Positions 42,307 through 56,740 of a stretch of DNA of 64,000 nt are shown here, piece by piece. Under the pieces are notes generated by a model. The model did no database searches and was not told where the DNA came from. It saw only the letters and a program-made list of their open reading frames with translations. Position 1 is the stretch's first letter. The number at the start of each line of letters is the position of its first letter. The translations under genes and the position numbers were made by a program. Source of the stretch: Cucumis sativus (Eukaryota; Streptophyta; Magnoliopsida; Cucurbitales; Cucurbitaceae); contig NC_026659.2 of NCBI RefSeq assembly GCF_000004075.3, positions 22,276,272 through 22,340,271 of the forward strand, read 5' to 3'.

Positions 42307-44524
42307 TATTTGACTTTTGCTGCTTAAACCCTAATCTTGTTCACATATTTATATTCCCACTTTTGTAACAAATCTTTTGGTGGGTAGGTGATTTTGAAGA
42401 TTTTGTTGGCAAATTATAGATTTTTTGCTTTGGGGACAGAAAAGAATGAGACTTCAGTGGTAGAATGTCCAAGTTAGTTGCTTCTTTTTTCGGATAATAA
42501 TAGAACAGTGAATTCGGAAATCTAACTTTTAAGATAGTTTGTAATGTCTTAACAAATTGAAATATTATCAAATTAAAATTTTGTTCTAGAAAAAATAAAA
42601 GGTTAGAATGTGTGGACATTTGATTTAATTATTTTTATATATTGAATTAAGATTAACCATTCAATTTTAATTTATACAATGAAAAAGAAATCCAAAGTGC
42701 TAAAAAAAACTTTAGAATTTGTTAAAGAATAAATTGTCTACAAAATAATATAATTAAATCAAGCAAAAATGAATACAAGAGCTACTTTTAAATATAGCAA
42801 AATAACCCAAACGTTTATAAAAGATAGCAAAATAAGATTGATAGATCAAAGATAGATTACGGTTTGTATCATGGTTTCTTAGTTTATTGTGATTATATTA
42901 AATTTAGGTAGGTTGGTTCGGGTTACTTTTGAACCAACTCAATCCATAAATGAAACTCAAATGAGTTAATAACTATACTCAAATGGCATGGGTTGGATTA
43001 AGAGTTAATCGGTTTTTTTAAGCCATCAAGTTTTTTGAACACCTCCAGGCAAGAGCACTTACAATTTGAATGTTTTAAAGTGACCACACAAGTGGCTCAT
43101 TTTATATGAATAATCTCCATCTTTTTGTTAGAAAAAATAATCTTTATAGTACGACAAGAATCAATCTAACTCTAACTCATTCGTATGATTATAATCATTA
43201 CGGAAAAAGTTTACAAGTGTAATTAATCTTAGAATGAATAAAATGTTCAATTAACATTTGTTTTAAAACTAATTAATGGTTTTAAGGATGGATATAGAAA
43301 TATTCAATACGTTTAGAAAACTTAATGGGTTAATAAATAGATAAAACAAATGCGAAAGGGAGCATAAGGAGAGAAGACATTTCTTTTAAGATTGGCATAA
43401 TAACATGCATGCTTTTTCAAAAAACAAAAGAAGAAATGGTTAAGAAACCAAAACGAGCATAGACTAATAGTAATTAACATATACTGAATTTAGAAGTTTA
43501 AAATTTTCACTTTACTAACAATCTCGATGAAACAAATTATTGGAAAGGATATAATGCACACTCTTTTACTCTTTTAACCTATGGTTTTGCTACCATACTG
43601 ATAAAAACAAAATGAGATTCGGTTAAAAAAAAGGGACAAAGTAAAATGTTAATAAGCATAATTCAAGCAACACAATCGGAGGTTTTAAGTAGAATCCCTT
43701 AGGAAGACACAATTTTGAGCATAACCTAATGCATAAGACTTCTTCAACTAACTTCCATCCTAAGATTGAAAATTTGATTTGACTTCCACATTTGTTATAT
43801 AACTTGATCTATTACTTTCCCTGAAATTAAAGAACTCTCTATTACTTTATTCATCTATAAGAAACATTAACATCAAATGTTGCCCCTCACAGGGGATTTT
43901 ATAAGAAAGAGAATTAGTTGGTTTAAACTCTGATCTTGATATTGTTAACACTAAAATACTTACATGATCCATTAGGAATGCCACAAGCATAACCTAAGAG
44001 CGAAAGGTCGGTGGCATGTTAGATTAGAAAGTTAACTCAAACAAACCTATAAGCATCCTTTCAACACAATAGATGAAATTATGCACCGAGCCCAAGCGAC
44101 ATGGCCACAGGTCGTGGATGCAAAGAATGGTAATATCTGTTCACATATTGGGGAAAAAAAAAATGCAATATGTCCAATGGTTTGCAAATCAATATCATTC
44201 AATATTCTGTATATTAACTGTAGGTTCGGTTTGACGTATCGTTATAAGAAGAAAAGGAAAACAGAAACTGCAATATATTACAAGATCAGCATTACAAGAT
44301 ACATAGGAAATACATTATAAAGAACATCACAAAATTTTCGGTGTCTGCCTTTTGACATCACACTTATATAGTACACTACAAATACAATAACGATTGCCTC
44401 AATATCATCAACTGGAATTTCTTGCAGAAAGAGACAGCCACACATGAATTGATAAAGAATAATCAAGAAGCAAAACGAAGGCATCGGGATGATCTATTAC
44501 CCATTACGCTCTACGTGCTATCTT
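42307..44524. other. Spacer between convergent genes
   Basis: No gene is supported. A copy of the dispersed 'aaatatagcaaaataaccc' repeat lies at about 42790-42860. Confidence 0.5.
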
Positions 44525-47500
44525 TTATGTTTTCTCTTTATTTGCCATAGAAATCACGTGTCTTTCAAACTGTGAAAAACAAAGAGATGTATATAAAGAT
44601 TGATTGTTTTCATCACAAAGCCTATTTGGATTCAAGGAAATTAAACAGAAAAAAATTGAGTTTCCAATCAAGTATGAAAAAATACCTCGACATTTTTCAA
44701 TTTTTGCTTCTCTAATTCCTCAACGAGATGATCAATTCTGAAATTAGACCGTAACAGAAAATTAGCTTTATAAGGACTTGGTTAGAAATAAAAAAAGGTA
44801 AATTCAATTCCTTGAACTTGAAATTATACCTCTGCTGCAGATGAACGACCTGAGATTGCAACTCTCTTTCCCTCAAGGAAGTTGGTGGTACCTGATCATC
44901 ATAGAAACTATCACTTGATGGGGTAGCCTAAAAATTGTCAGATTAAAACCACAAATAACTGATTTGATAATGAGTAATGGCCATGATCCGGCAAACTTTG
45001 CAATGAAATATGAACAAAGCCAATTTCCCTTAGATAACTTGGAAGGAAAATTAACGCCATCAGCTTAGCATAGATGATATACAGTTCACTCTTTTGGTAA
45101 TATGATAGAATAATGGTGCCGTAATGTAGATTCAACATCAGCATAGAAATTGTTTTTAGAATCAGAGTATAAGAGCCTGCTTTACTCTCCCTACCCTTAG
45201 GTGAGGTGGGGGAAATTATTCGTTAATATTAACAATCTCCTACCAGGTTCTCTATCCTTAAAAGAAAGCAAAGGAATATTTTCATCAAAACTAAAATTTT
45301 GAAAGGTATTAAACAGCAGGTACTGACAAAGCCACACAACATATAAGTGGCAGTTAATTTTAATATTCTGAAAGTGTAATTAATCTTCTTGAAGGTCAGA
45401 TTTCCTTTCCTGGCCCCATTTCCAAATGCAATGATCAAGTCTTATTTTCAAAAAAAGAAAAAAAACCGACTGTTGTACTTTCTTCTGTTATCATGCTGGT
45501 TATTCTTCATTATTCTTTGCACAAAAAAATCACAGTCCAGTAAAGCCAAAGCAAGTAAAATGTAGAGAGCTCTTGGGAAGAGGTTTGGATACATGTCAGA
45601 CACGGGCACTCCATCAAGATCCACATGTCCGTGCTTCCTAGTTGGTGAGGTTCAGTGTCTCCCTTTCAGTTTTAATCACTACGGATTTCTATGACTACGT
45701 TTTGAATCTTGGTCTTAAATTGGAGCCTTTTCTATGTAATTGCAAGCTTGTTATTCTCTGTTTTTTTTTTTTTTTGCTCTTTTCGTTATTGGATTTACAA
45801 TAAGTTAGGTTAATCATAGTTTCATTTTTAGAAATACAAACTCAATTATTTACTAGCAGTTGTTAGCAGCTTATTGCAAAAGCAATAAAGAAATCAAATT
45901 CAGCTATGTACCTGCAGAAGATCATTGGTGACCGACTCTGATGCATCTGGATTCTTGCCTGTGTCAGTCAAACATATAGTAGAAGAAAAAGTGCCAAAAA
46001 GTATATCATAAGAACAAAAAGAGGAGAAATACCAGTCATTTGTTCCAAACACTTGATCAGTTTAAGAATTTCTTCCTGTCAGTAATAATAGATAGAAATA
46101 AGAAATTTATTTTCACGCACTGCCAACCAATACAAAGAAGGGTAAGCAAAACAGACCCGTTGAACGATGTTCTGCTGCAAAATGCATTGCATTGATGGGA
46201 GGAGTAGAGCAGGTGTGAGGTTCAGAGATGTTGGACTTATTGTCCCTCCACAGACTGGGCTAAATGAGCCCGTCATAGGACCCTAAATACAAAAATAAAA
46301 TGGCAATGGTTACAAAGCCATTGCCTAACAGGTAAATGTCTAAGTTCATTGGTTAATGAGAAGTCGAATGCACAAAATCCCAAGGCAAACAATATCCAAA
46401 TTGATTATATAGGAAATAAGCTGAAGTTCCAGTTAAAAGCAATGGTACATTTACCGGAAAGTTTTCTACCAACCACAAATGTCAAGATCTTGATATAAGG
46501 AATAAACAGATCAAAGTGCAAAAACTCAAATGTGAACATGAATGCATGCATGGAATAAATTCAAAATAACAAATGGCAAATCCAAAGGCCACCTGTTCAT
46601 TAGAACAAATAAACTTAGAAAATATGGCATACTCCAAATTCTGCACATGCATGTGTTTAAAGTAAAAATAAAATAAAAATTGATCAAGTAGTTCAAAATA
46701 GTCGTATCTTTAAGTTGCACCAAACCCAAATTGATAAAGTGGAAAATGAGCTGAAGACTAATATGATGACAAATTCACTGAAAGTGGGGCCACATTTGAT
46801 GGGGGACAACTTCAACCAATGAAAAGTACCAAGAGTCTCAACTATAGTCAATAAGTGTAGAAGGAAATGCAAGATATTCAATCAGTCCCAGCAGCAAGAA
46901 TGATCTGCATGCATGACATGAAATGGAAATAACAGGCAACGAAATAAAGTACAACATTTATTTACTGTAACAAAGAAACTTAAATAGAGAATGAACCCCA
47001 ATTTATAAGAAAAGAGAAGCAACTTAATGTCAAAATTTTGCACAAAAAAAGAATCATTGATGAATCACAATTACGAAGTATTTTATCTTAAACTAGAGTG
47101 TTTTCACGAGCATAATGAAAATTTGCAAAATGCTCATCTTTCTGAAAATATTCAAGCAGCACAAGAGACCAAACCACCTGACCTTGAGTTTTGTTCTCCC
47201 TAACGTGGTCGTGATCACATAATTGGTCAAATACAATGAGGATCAAACTTGATGGTTTTCCAAGGAAAAAGGTAGGATAATCGATAGTATGCTTTCTATC
47301 AAGGGCAGGCCGATTCACTTCAGATAAAATGCTGCAAGTTACTAAAATTATATCTCTACAGAACTTTCCGTCTAGAATCTAGACATGATCAGAACCTGCA
47401 AGGTGATTGAGTTTTGTACAAGATTTCAAAATTAATGCAAAAATACCTTTGGACTAAGCTCTGCTGAAGTAACTTTAAACCGCCCCTTGCGCTGAACAAC

Positions 47501-50500
47501 TGTTCCATCTGATGAATCTTCAACTGAACAAAATATTTTAAAAATTTTGTAAGGTTAATGTACTTAATATGAAACAATTTAAGCCTATAGAGATATAGAA
47601 GCCTAAAAACGTACCAGATGAAACATTATTTGTATCCCTTTTCTGGCGATATAATAGTGGACCACTGTAATTGCGCTCAGATGGAAGTTTTGACTGCAAA
47701 TAGTCCCTTTATTGAAGTTTGAAAAAAAGAAGAAACAAAACAAGTTATGGTCAGACTTGCCTAAACCAGATGGTGAACTTTGACTTCCAAAACAGAAACA
47801 TTTATTCAACCAAAAGAATACATGTATCTTCTGCTGATAAAGCTCATTCTCAATCTTAAAATTAAAAGCAACAGCATAGATTCCATTGACACTGGTCCAT
47901 TTCAACTTGAAGCTCAAATTCAAAGATCTAGTAAAACAAACAAAGTGATTCTCTATTAACAAGCTTGCAACAAGCTTATTATCTAACACAGAGTGAGGGC
48001 AGATGAACAATGACTTCTCTGGAACTATAAAACCATGTTCAGGAAAACATAATGCATGCACAATAATTCAAATCAGAATAATAAAGCGTACCTATCACCG
48101 TCTACAGTAATCTTTTTAGGAGATACAGCATTGTCAGAAATTAGTGAACCGCTGAAAGATCTCTTATTCTCTGACATATAATGACGTGGTAAAGAACCAC
48201 TTTGCCCTGAACTCTCACCCTCAGTTCTTCCATTTTCTCTATCCACTGGCCTTACACTGTCTGTGCTTATATCTTCATAGATGTCAAAACAATCTCTGGA
48301 TCAAAGTATCAAGACACATGATTAGTCACAATAACCCTAAACTGTCGATTAGATTTCTCCTAAATTATCATATCAACACTCGTCTCAAGTTTTAAAAAAT
48401 TACCAAGTATTTAAAATGCAATATAACTTCAAAAAAAAAAACAAAAAAACTGACAAATTGTTCGGAGAAACTTTATTACTGAAGTTTATTTATGATAAAT
48501 GTTTGGGATTTTTTTTCCAAATCGACATAAGACAGCTTTCTGGGGAAGGAGAATAGAAAAAACCATACTTGAGTGCTTCAAGAGGTTTCATAGGAAAAGA
48601 AGCAAGGGAACTCTCCAAATCATGAAGATCATTGAAACCATCCTAAAACAAAAGAACGGGAAAAAAGATGTTAGTAAGTATTCAATTATAGGTAAAGATT
48701 ATTCAAGCTATTGATTCAAAGAACAAATGCCTAGTTTCTCCACGTCAATGATAAAAAAGTTTAGTCAAGGTTATCATAGACAGTAAAACCTCCTGACTAG
48801 CTGCAGCAGTAGGGTGACTCAGCCTTTCAAGGGATGAACCCTCTACCGGAAAGGTAAACTCATTATTCTTGTTTCTTTGTTGTGTAGTATGTACATCTAG
48901 ATCTTCTATGTTTGACATATCATCATCTTGAATCTGTAAGATACTCAGTAGTTAAAATGAAAGGATGACTGCAGTAAACATTCTTATATATTGCTAAAAG
49001 TAAGCAACTAATACATATATGTACATACTAAACCAGTCAACATTGATACTTACAAGGGCAGCCTGATTCTTTAAATCCTCAAGGTTGAAGTTCCAGGCAC
49101 TAATTCCTCGAATATACTCTTGCTGTGCAGGATGACAGAATTTAGATAACAATGACACAAAGGCAAGATAGCAGATACTAACTTTTACAAATTAACACAT
49201 GAGATACATTCAATGCAAGCACTTGTAGAGCTGCGCAGAGTTAGCCTAAAAACCGATCCAAACGGCTGAAACCGGCTGAACCAAAGAAAACCGGTCGAAT
49301 TTCCTTAAAATCCAGTCGGAAGCGGTTTTATTCAGAAAATTAAGGACTATAAAACCAATTTTTCGTTTATTCTCTTACATTTACAAATTACTTGTCTCCC
49401 ATGAATGGGCTGGTAAGTTGCATCCTTCCACTTGCTAGAAAAACATGATCTAATTTGGATCTCCATAGGGCTCTTGACATGGTTCATGTTCCCGTGGCCC
49501 AACTGTTTTAAATAAGAGAGCTTCTGGCTTAGGCATCTTCATTGGTACCATCGTTAAAAAGAATTTGGAAATAATATCCCCGAAAAGTTGAGATTTTTCT
49601 TGTGGGTTTTGATCCTAGGAGGAAATTAGAACGGCTGAGTTGGTGTAAGAAATAGGACATGGCACTTTCTACACATTGCTGGGAAGTGTAAAATAAGCAG
49701 GAGAGCAAACATCAGTTTTTGGTGCTATGCCTTTGCTTACAGATGTTGGCAAAAACTTAGCATTTCTTTGTCCTTCCCAAAGTAATATACGGTATATTGA
49801 GCAACTTGTATAAAGGCATCCATCTAAAGGTAGGCTACAATTCTTTTCCAATTAGAAAGCTTCAATGTACTGTGTTACTGGGGGTCTGACACTGTGCCAC
49901 TTGGTGCTTTGGCATATTTCTCTTCATTTCATTTGCCAATAAAATTGTTTCCCTTTCATTAAAAATTTAAAAGAATATATACAAAAATGCAAACAAAAAA
50001 GTAGCTAAGCTTTTTTTCGTGAAATGTGGTGTTTCCAATTTTTCTTTTTTTTTTAGAGATTTGGTCAGAAGAACTGTAGAATCTTCAAGATGCTTTTATA
50101 AATTTTGACAAGTGTAGACATCATGCATTTCATTAAGCTCTAGGAATGTTTTCTTTTATCCAATATTCATTCTAATATACACCAACGTGAGGAATTTTGC
50201 ATAATCCTTTTAAGTTGCTTGGATTGGTGTTTTCTTTCCTTGCATGCTTTCTTCTCACTTCAATGAAATATTATAGTTAACGAAAATATTAGGGGGAAGA
50301 ACCAGTAAGTCCTGTGTTGAATGCAGCACACTTGGAAATCTAGGGGCCAAAGCCCAAAGGATCCAGAAATTAGCACATGCATGGATCAGACAATGAGTTT
50401 TTATAGTTAGCACCTGTGATAAATGCTCCTTGTCCCCATACAAAGCCTTGTTTTGTCCCAGAAGATCAGCCTCTTTTGCCTGTAAACATATGGCAAACCA

Positions 50501-53292
50501 AACGGGTTGAACAAACTATCCACAACTTCCAGAGAACAAACAAAGCTAGTAAAAGAAAGGCCTGAGATAAGCTTGGGACCTTTAGCTTCTTAAAGCGATC
50601 CCCTAATGGATCAAGGCCATCCAGGATTGTTCGAGTAAGGTAATCAACTGAACGAGCATGTTTAAAAAAAGGGTGCTTTAGGAGCTTCTCAGAACTTGGC
50701 CGTTTCTTTGGATCCTTCACTAAGCATGTAGCAACCATTTCTTTGAACGACTGAAATCAATTTTTTTTCCATAAATTTTTAGTACAAAAGGAAGATATAA
50801 ACAAGAAAGGGGAGAGGGAAATATACAGAAAGCTCCAGAAATAACAAAATATAAAGAAAACTATACAAATTGGAGGGTATTTAAAGCTTCTTACGAGTTT
50901 ACATACCTTAGAAAATCTCTTATCTCTTTCATAGTCAAGACCAGGAGGAGCATTTTGTAGTGTCATTAGCAAAACCTGTAATACCAAAGGACCGAGTGAC
51001 ATACAAAAGTTGAACTTGGTCAACTACAGCAGGCAGACTAATTTCACAAGGTCTCCTTGTTCACGGAGAAAATGACAATGCCAAAGAACAAGTGACAAAA
51101 GAAAGTTAAACTTAAACAACTACCCCAGCCATATACATCACTTATTTCACAAGTGTACACGCACATGAAAAAAACGGATATGGACATTGAGTACATACTT
51201 TCATCGGTGGGTATTTAGAAAATGGAGCATGCCCATGAGCCAATTCAAGTGCTGTTATTCCAAACGACCAAATGTCTGCCCTATTGCAGAGAGGAAGAAA
51301 ATGATAAATAAAAGAAAACACATTGCAGAAGAAAAAAAAAAACCTTCTAGCTCACCCTTCTGCATGACAGAAATCACAAAGAAAGAAATACTATAATATG
51401 AGATATGAGATATCACATCACATCACATGCAGATGAGCAACCTACTCACTTGAAGTCATATCCGTGTAATTGCTGCATAACTTCAGGTGCCATCCTGAGG
51501 ATTCAAAAGAGGAAACGTCCAGAATTACATCCATTCTTTTTATTACTAGCTGTACATCAGGCACAAAAGTGAGAAATGGAAGGGTACCAGCAAGGAGTTC
51601 CGACAAACGTGTTTCTTGAGCGTTGCCTATCTCCAGTATCAAACATGCAAGCTGAGACTCCAAAATCAGCTAATTTGACTGTACCATTAGAATCAAGCAA
51701 AATATTCCCAGCCTGCCAAAAAACAAGCCTTATGTCTTTACACAGAAAGGGAGTAAGTCACCTAACGACATTAGGTAGAGTGATGCCTTGATATACTGAA
51801 GAAGAACTCCAATGCATCGAATGGACAAAATACAACAAATGAGCTAAATTGTTCAATATTCATTAAACCCTAAACTCACGAGATTTATGTTGAACTACCA
51901 TTGTTGCTAGGCATTGCATGGAAATGTAGTTCAATGCAACGTATCAGTTATCTTAGAGGAAACAGGGAAGGAGTAGAAAATTATCTCATCTCTAACTTCA
52001 TCTCCAAACAGGAGTTCATATGGATAATGAAGAAAATTTGCTCTTCTCTGGGAAAAGTTATATTTGAAAAAACAAAATTAGAGGAGAAAAAAAAAAGTTT
52101 TACTCATATCTAGTCTTGCAAGCACTTGACATGTTTTTTGAACAATTTATATTTAATACGTGACATTTAGCATCACTACTCACTGAACATTGCATTGGCA
52201 TCCAGTAGCACAATTAAAAAGAAAAAAAAAGAACCATCTGCAGTTATTAAAATATATTTGTCAAAATATGATAAGATCTAGGTGCTATAGACAACCTTCA
52301 CATCTCTATGGATGTGGCCATGAGCATGAAGATAAACAAGAGCTTTCAGAACCTCCCGCAATAGGGTAGCTATGACAGGCTCATCAAAACCTTCCGAATA
52401 AGCAGATTTCATAATATGAAGACAAGATCCTCCTGACATGTAAGGCATCACAACCCAAAGGTGGTGACCAGCAGTGAAGGAACAATGTGCTCTTAACAAA
52501 TTTGGATGATCAATCAAAGTCATTGTTTGAACCTCTCGCCGAATACCATCCTGGACAATTTCCTCCAACATTAGTTGTAAAGACACATTACATATTAAAA
52601 GACAGAAAAGAGTTTGTTGTTTAATATGTCAAATTTTGAGTAGGTAAGACTACAAATATGTTCCTGACATAAAATTAAAATATAGGAATACATAAGTAAA
52701 TTCTACTAGAAAAGAGAGAGAGGGAGAGAGAGAGAGAATGTCCTCAAAGAATATTCTTAATACAGTGACCATGATAATTTCTTCAAAGTACATTGAATGA
52801 TCAAATGAGTTTAACATAACATCAGATCAAGAAACACATTAAAGCAGACAAAATAAAATCATCAATCGTAAAATCCCAGCTTTCATGGTCATTCAGAATC
52901 TTGATCCCAAAATGAAGACAATGAAGACAATGAATACTTGATAACAGAAACTCCACTAGATAAAATAAAACATTTAAGTTAGGAAACAAAAGACACGTAT
53001 AATCTTTTTCAGAAAGTTACACTTATGACTTATGAAGCAAGGCAAACCGTATCTGAAAGGATAGAAAAAGGTTCAGAAATGTGCAATTAATGAAAGGAAA
53101 AATACAGGAGATTGATAGACATACTAGGTCATTGTTGCACTTCTCCAAATCAAGAACCTTTATAGCGACAATCTCATTTAGCGGAATGCACAGTGCCTTG
53201 TACACAGTGGCACTGACGCCTTCACCAACTTCTTCATGTAAGTTATAATCCTTGGCATTCACTGGATACTTTTTTTCTGAAGGATTCTCCAT
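44525..53292 (-). CDS. STE20/germinal-centre-type Ser/Thr kinase (BLUS1-like)
   Basis: Protein kinase of the GCK/OSR1-like plant group, 683 aa. Exons in coding order: 53292-53125, 52550-52296, 51712-51588, 51494-51450, 51280-51199, 50975-50907, 50750-50580, 50479-50414, 49122-49054, 48933-48790, 48642-48569, 48295-48092, 47706-47615, 47523-47447, 46282-46157, 46075-46033, 45958-45912, 44927-44830, 44737-44686, 44569-44525. Kinase domain about 17-278: GEGVSATV (23-30), AIK lysine 45, RREVQTM with Glu62, HRDVK 137-141 then AGNILL, DFG 157-159, TFVGTPCW before MAPEV, and [16 protein letters not shown]. All catalytic residues are present. A conserved [14 protein letters not shown] block (336-349) and a long Ser-rich tail follow. 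A predicted coiled coil (about 638-677) ends the protein. Arabidopsis BLUS1 acts in blue-light stomatal opening; this gene's own pathway is unknown. Exon 13 has tandem acceptors. Confidence 0.92.
49200..49980. repeat. Likely repeat-derived sequence in kinase intron 8
   Basis: The 1.3-kb intron includes short repeats of the 'cggctgaaccggctgaacc' type (about 49261-49290) and unrelated, less AT-rich DNA. It looks like inserted repeat material, but I could not assign a class. Confidence 0.25.
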
Positions 53293-56200
53293 AATTTTCC
53301 TTTTACATTACAGCAGTGAACCTTTTTTATCCAAAGTTGTCCCAACTGACGTAAAACTAAATAAAATATATTCTGAAGAAATAATCTTCAAATCAATATA
53401 AGGAATTTTCCATCTTGATGGCATTTTTCTCAGATCAGCAGGACAATGTAAGTAACTCGTAACTGCATCAAGAAAAATGGAATGTGAGTTCATCTGGTGA
53501 ACCCCAAAAAGTTGATGTCAATAAGCACTCCATCTCTTTAGTCTTCAGAAATTTAAGTTCTAAGACCATCTACCAGTCCACAACCAACAAAGCCTCCAAA
53601 ACCTCTAAAAAAATTTCTGCACATATAAACATGATGTAACAAGTCATGTCAGAGGGAAAAAAAAGGAACAAGTTTGGTAAAAAAATGCAGAAAATCCAAC
53701 AAAGCTTCCAACGAAGACTTACTCTTATATTTGCACAAATGAAAACAACAGAAGACAAAAGTTATTTCACTACACGAACCCTCTGAAACAAGAACAGATC
53801 AGGGTCAAAAAATCAGCACAAAGTTTCAATTGTTCGATCGGATTCGCCAAGAACAAAAATTATTAAGCGAACATTTCTTCCCAGTTTATTCCAGTTATAA
53901 GCATGACTTGTTTGAGTTTTATTAAGCACACATCTATGCATAGAAAATGCAGAAGTAAACATATATGACTATCAAAGTAGATTCCATTCGTCCATCCTGA
54001 CAGCTTACAGAAATAAGTAATTAATGCCTGTATTTTGGCGTAAAAAATCACTAGAAAGCCAGCTAAGCCCAAAGGTCAAACAAGGTATACATAAGGTTGT
54101 AGTAGCCACACTAACTAAGAATGTTAAGTATTGATAGGATCAAATTCGAATAGAGATCATATAGAACAAAAGATAGAGAAAAATAATCACATAATTCAAT
54201 AGTAAGTTCAAGCCAAACTAAAATTGTAAGTCTGTAACACCCTGAGTTTAGGAGGAGAACATGAATGAACCGATATCACATCTAAATGAGAGGGATCTTG
54301 AGGTGATGAAAGTACGGTTAAGAAAGACTTAAAAAACTAAAAGTTACTATCTAAACCAACAAGGTGCATCTTCCTTTTCGGTGGCTAAATCATAGAAACT
54401 TGAGCAATCCTATGTCAGATGACCTCTTGGAAATTTTTCTAAGATGCATGTGAGTGGAGACAAAGCATGCTAAAAGAACATGTGTTGGTTTGTAGAGATA
54501 ACTTTCACTCTTTGAAGCATTTAACACAAGGATGACGTAGAGGTCGTAGGGGAAGCAGGGTAATGTCGGGGCCATCAGTTGCCAAATCCAAATTCTGAAA
54601 CTTGGTCTGAATCCTAGACCTGGGGCATTATAAAAACTTTCCTACCATCGTTGCATATTGAGCCTTTTCTCTTTAATGCTTTATGTGGGTGTAAATATCC
54701 ACACCTCTTTAAAGCTACAGTCTCTCTACTTAACTAAGAATTTGGAATTTTTTCTTGCAACTCCACTTCTGTGGTCTATTAATTTCTTTCATCAAATGAA
54801 ATTTTCGTTTCCCTCTCAAACACTCTCCATCTTGCATAATCCATTTATATAATCATCTTTAGGCTAATAAAATCCCAAATTATGACTAATATAACCTTGA
54901 TGACAAATCATAACTCATCCCTGAAATGTACCTTGTCCTCAAGACATCAAGTGTTAGTAATTGATTGCCACCAACTCCTCCCAAACTCAAAGAGAGAGAT
55001 TTTGAAGCTTGCCAGTTGATCAAAAATTAATGTTTTGACAAGGGACTATGACAAATTGTATGAGGTTGAAAGGATGATCCAGACCCAACATTCTCCCAAA
55101 CTTTCTCCCGTAGCAGTGCAATGGGAGCTTGCGTACTATCATCTAAACATTCCATTAGTGCCAACTTCTCATTCCTACACAATAATATCTATCTCCAATC
55201 CCTTGCCATCCTCAACCATTGAGATACCACAGTGTCTACAATTAGTTGGCAATAATAGGCAATATCTTGCAGCCACATTGCAGCTATACTTGTAACTTTC
55301 ACTAAAAAAACTTTAGTCAATAACGGATCCTGAAGGAAAAAGGAAAATCCCACATAATTCATATTTAGCCTCTTTCCTTCTCATCTGCTGCTACACCAAA
55401 CCCCAACTACTTCCATCTCTCTTGAAACCCCGCCTAGTTCCGACAGTCCTTGTATATTGGCTTGCTTAGGAAGATTCTCTAACTCTAAATTCAATAACCC
55501 TCACTAAAATTCAGTACACCACCCTCCAATTTCATCCATCTCACCTAGGAAGTGGAAACCTCAACTTCTTTCCAACCTTGGTAGTATTAGTATTGCTCTT
55601 CTACTTGCCCAAATCCTATCTTAAGCTAGTAGTCTCAACCTACTTATAGCATCAACCATCATAACTAAGCCACAATCATAAAGGCCAAGTATTAGCTCCT
55701 GTCTTACATTGTAAAACGAAAAGATCCATACCTAAAATCCCCAATCCCAGCAAGCCTCTCCCCTTTGTACTTAATCTTCCATTGTTAACTAACTGAAGGT
55801 GTTGATTCCAATTGGCAGAGGAAAACTTTAAAATAAACTAAAAATATATTTTTTTCCAAAAAATGAAAAATAGAAACAAATTTATATAAATAAAAAGAAA
55901 GAGGGAAATGGGTGGAGAATCACTTAATTCTACACGGTCCTCCCATGGTAGAGGCTAGGAGCACGGTTGTGCCTGTCAGGTTCTCCTAAAATCACGCTAC
56001 AGACATAAAGATGCAAATATACAGAAACAAATACAAAACTACATTTACTTATTTTGCCCGTATCCCCCAACCCAACCTAGCTTTCTTTACCAAAATTTTT
56101 CAAACATTGGATTCAGAACTAAACTACCCATCGATCGCCTATCTCACAAGTAATTACATCCTACCCGAAGCACAGAATTTCGAGAAACACCAGAACCCAA

Positions 56201-56740
56201 ATTTCCAAATCTGCGAAAACAAAAATTCACAACAAACACTCCCAAGAAACCCCCCCCCCCCCCAATCCAAACACCACAGAGAAATCCCAGAAAGAAAAGA
56301 AAAATTGAAGGCCAACACGAAATCAAGACAATTCGAACTCCAAGATGCACAATTAACACTCCAGAAGAACAAAGCGAGAAAAAAAGGAGCTGAAAGAAAG
56401 TGTAAATCAGATTAGAATGAAGAAGAAGAAGAAGATAAGAAAGACAGGAATTGAGTTGCAAACAATGTCAAAGTTAGCTAGGGTTAGAGGAAAGGAAGAG
56501 GAAAAGAAAGAGAAAAGGTAAGAAGAAGGTTACAGAGAAATGAATCGAAGTGGAATTCTGATAGAGATTGAAGAGTCCAAGTAGAGATAGACGATGAAGC
56601 TTCAGATTTGGACTCTCTTCAGTGATTATGAATGAAACTGTCCCTTTCTTTTCCCTTTGTATCCAACTAATTATTGACTCCGAGTTCCCGTGATCGAATC
56701 TCTCGCCGTCGCCGCTATTAAAAAAAAAAAAACAAACAAA
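53293..56740 (-). promoter_or_regulatory. Probable 5' leader, leader intron and promoter of the kinase gene
   Basis: On the minus strand a pyrimidine-rich stretch ending in TTTCTTGATGCAG at about 53466 looks like an acceptor upstream of the start codon. CT-rich, gene-leader-like sequence with a possible GTAACC donor lies near 56530. This suggests a leader exon at about 56.5-56.7 kb and a leader intron of about 3 kb. The intron contains a gypsy remnant and a run of 14 C's at 56250-56263. The exon ends are inferred. Confidence 0.35.
54233..55300 (-). mobile_element. Ty3/gypsy (chromovirus-like) 3' end remnant
   Basis: Minus strand: frameshifted fragments ending in CLEDKVHFRDEL (about 54960-54905) match the 'FPxFHLEDKV' C-terminus of gypsy polyproteins with a chromodomain. 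Degenerate chromodomain-like sequence precedes it. Further on lies a possible LTR (54632-54233, 400 bp). It starts TATAATGCCCCAGG and ends CTCAGGGTGTTACA, giving TGTAACACCC-type ends. The upstream limit is uncertain. The open frame at 55035-55295 on the other strand is a shadow. Confidence 0.45.

Noticed and set aside
47603-48061. 152-codon minus-strand frame in the kinase gene
   Set aside because: It runs through an intron and reads exon 13 in the wrong frame; the kinase model explains the region.
56011-56461. Overlapping 134- and 105-codon frames
   Set aside because: Low-complexity frames over a C14 run in the probable leader intron or promoter of the kinase gene; no domain.
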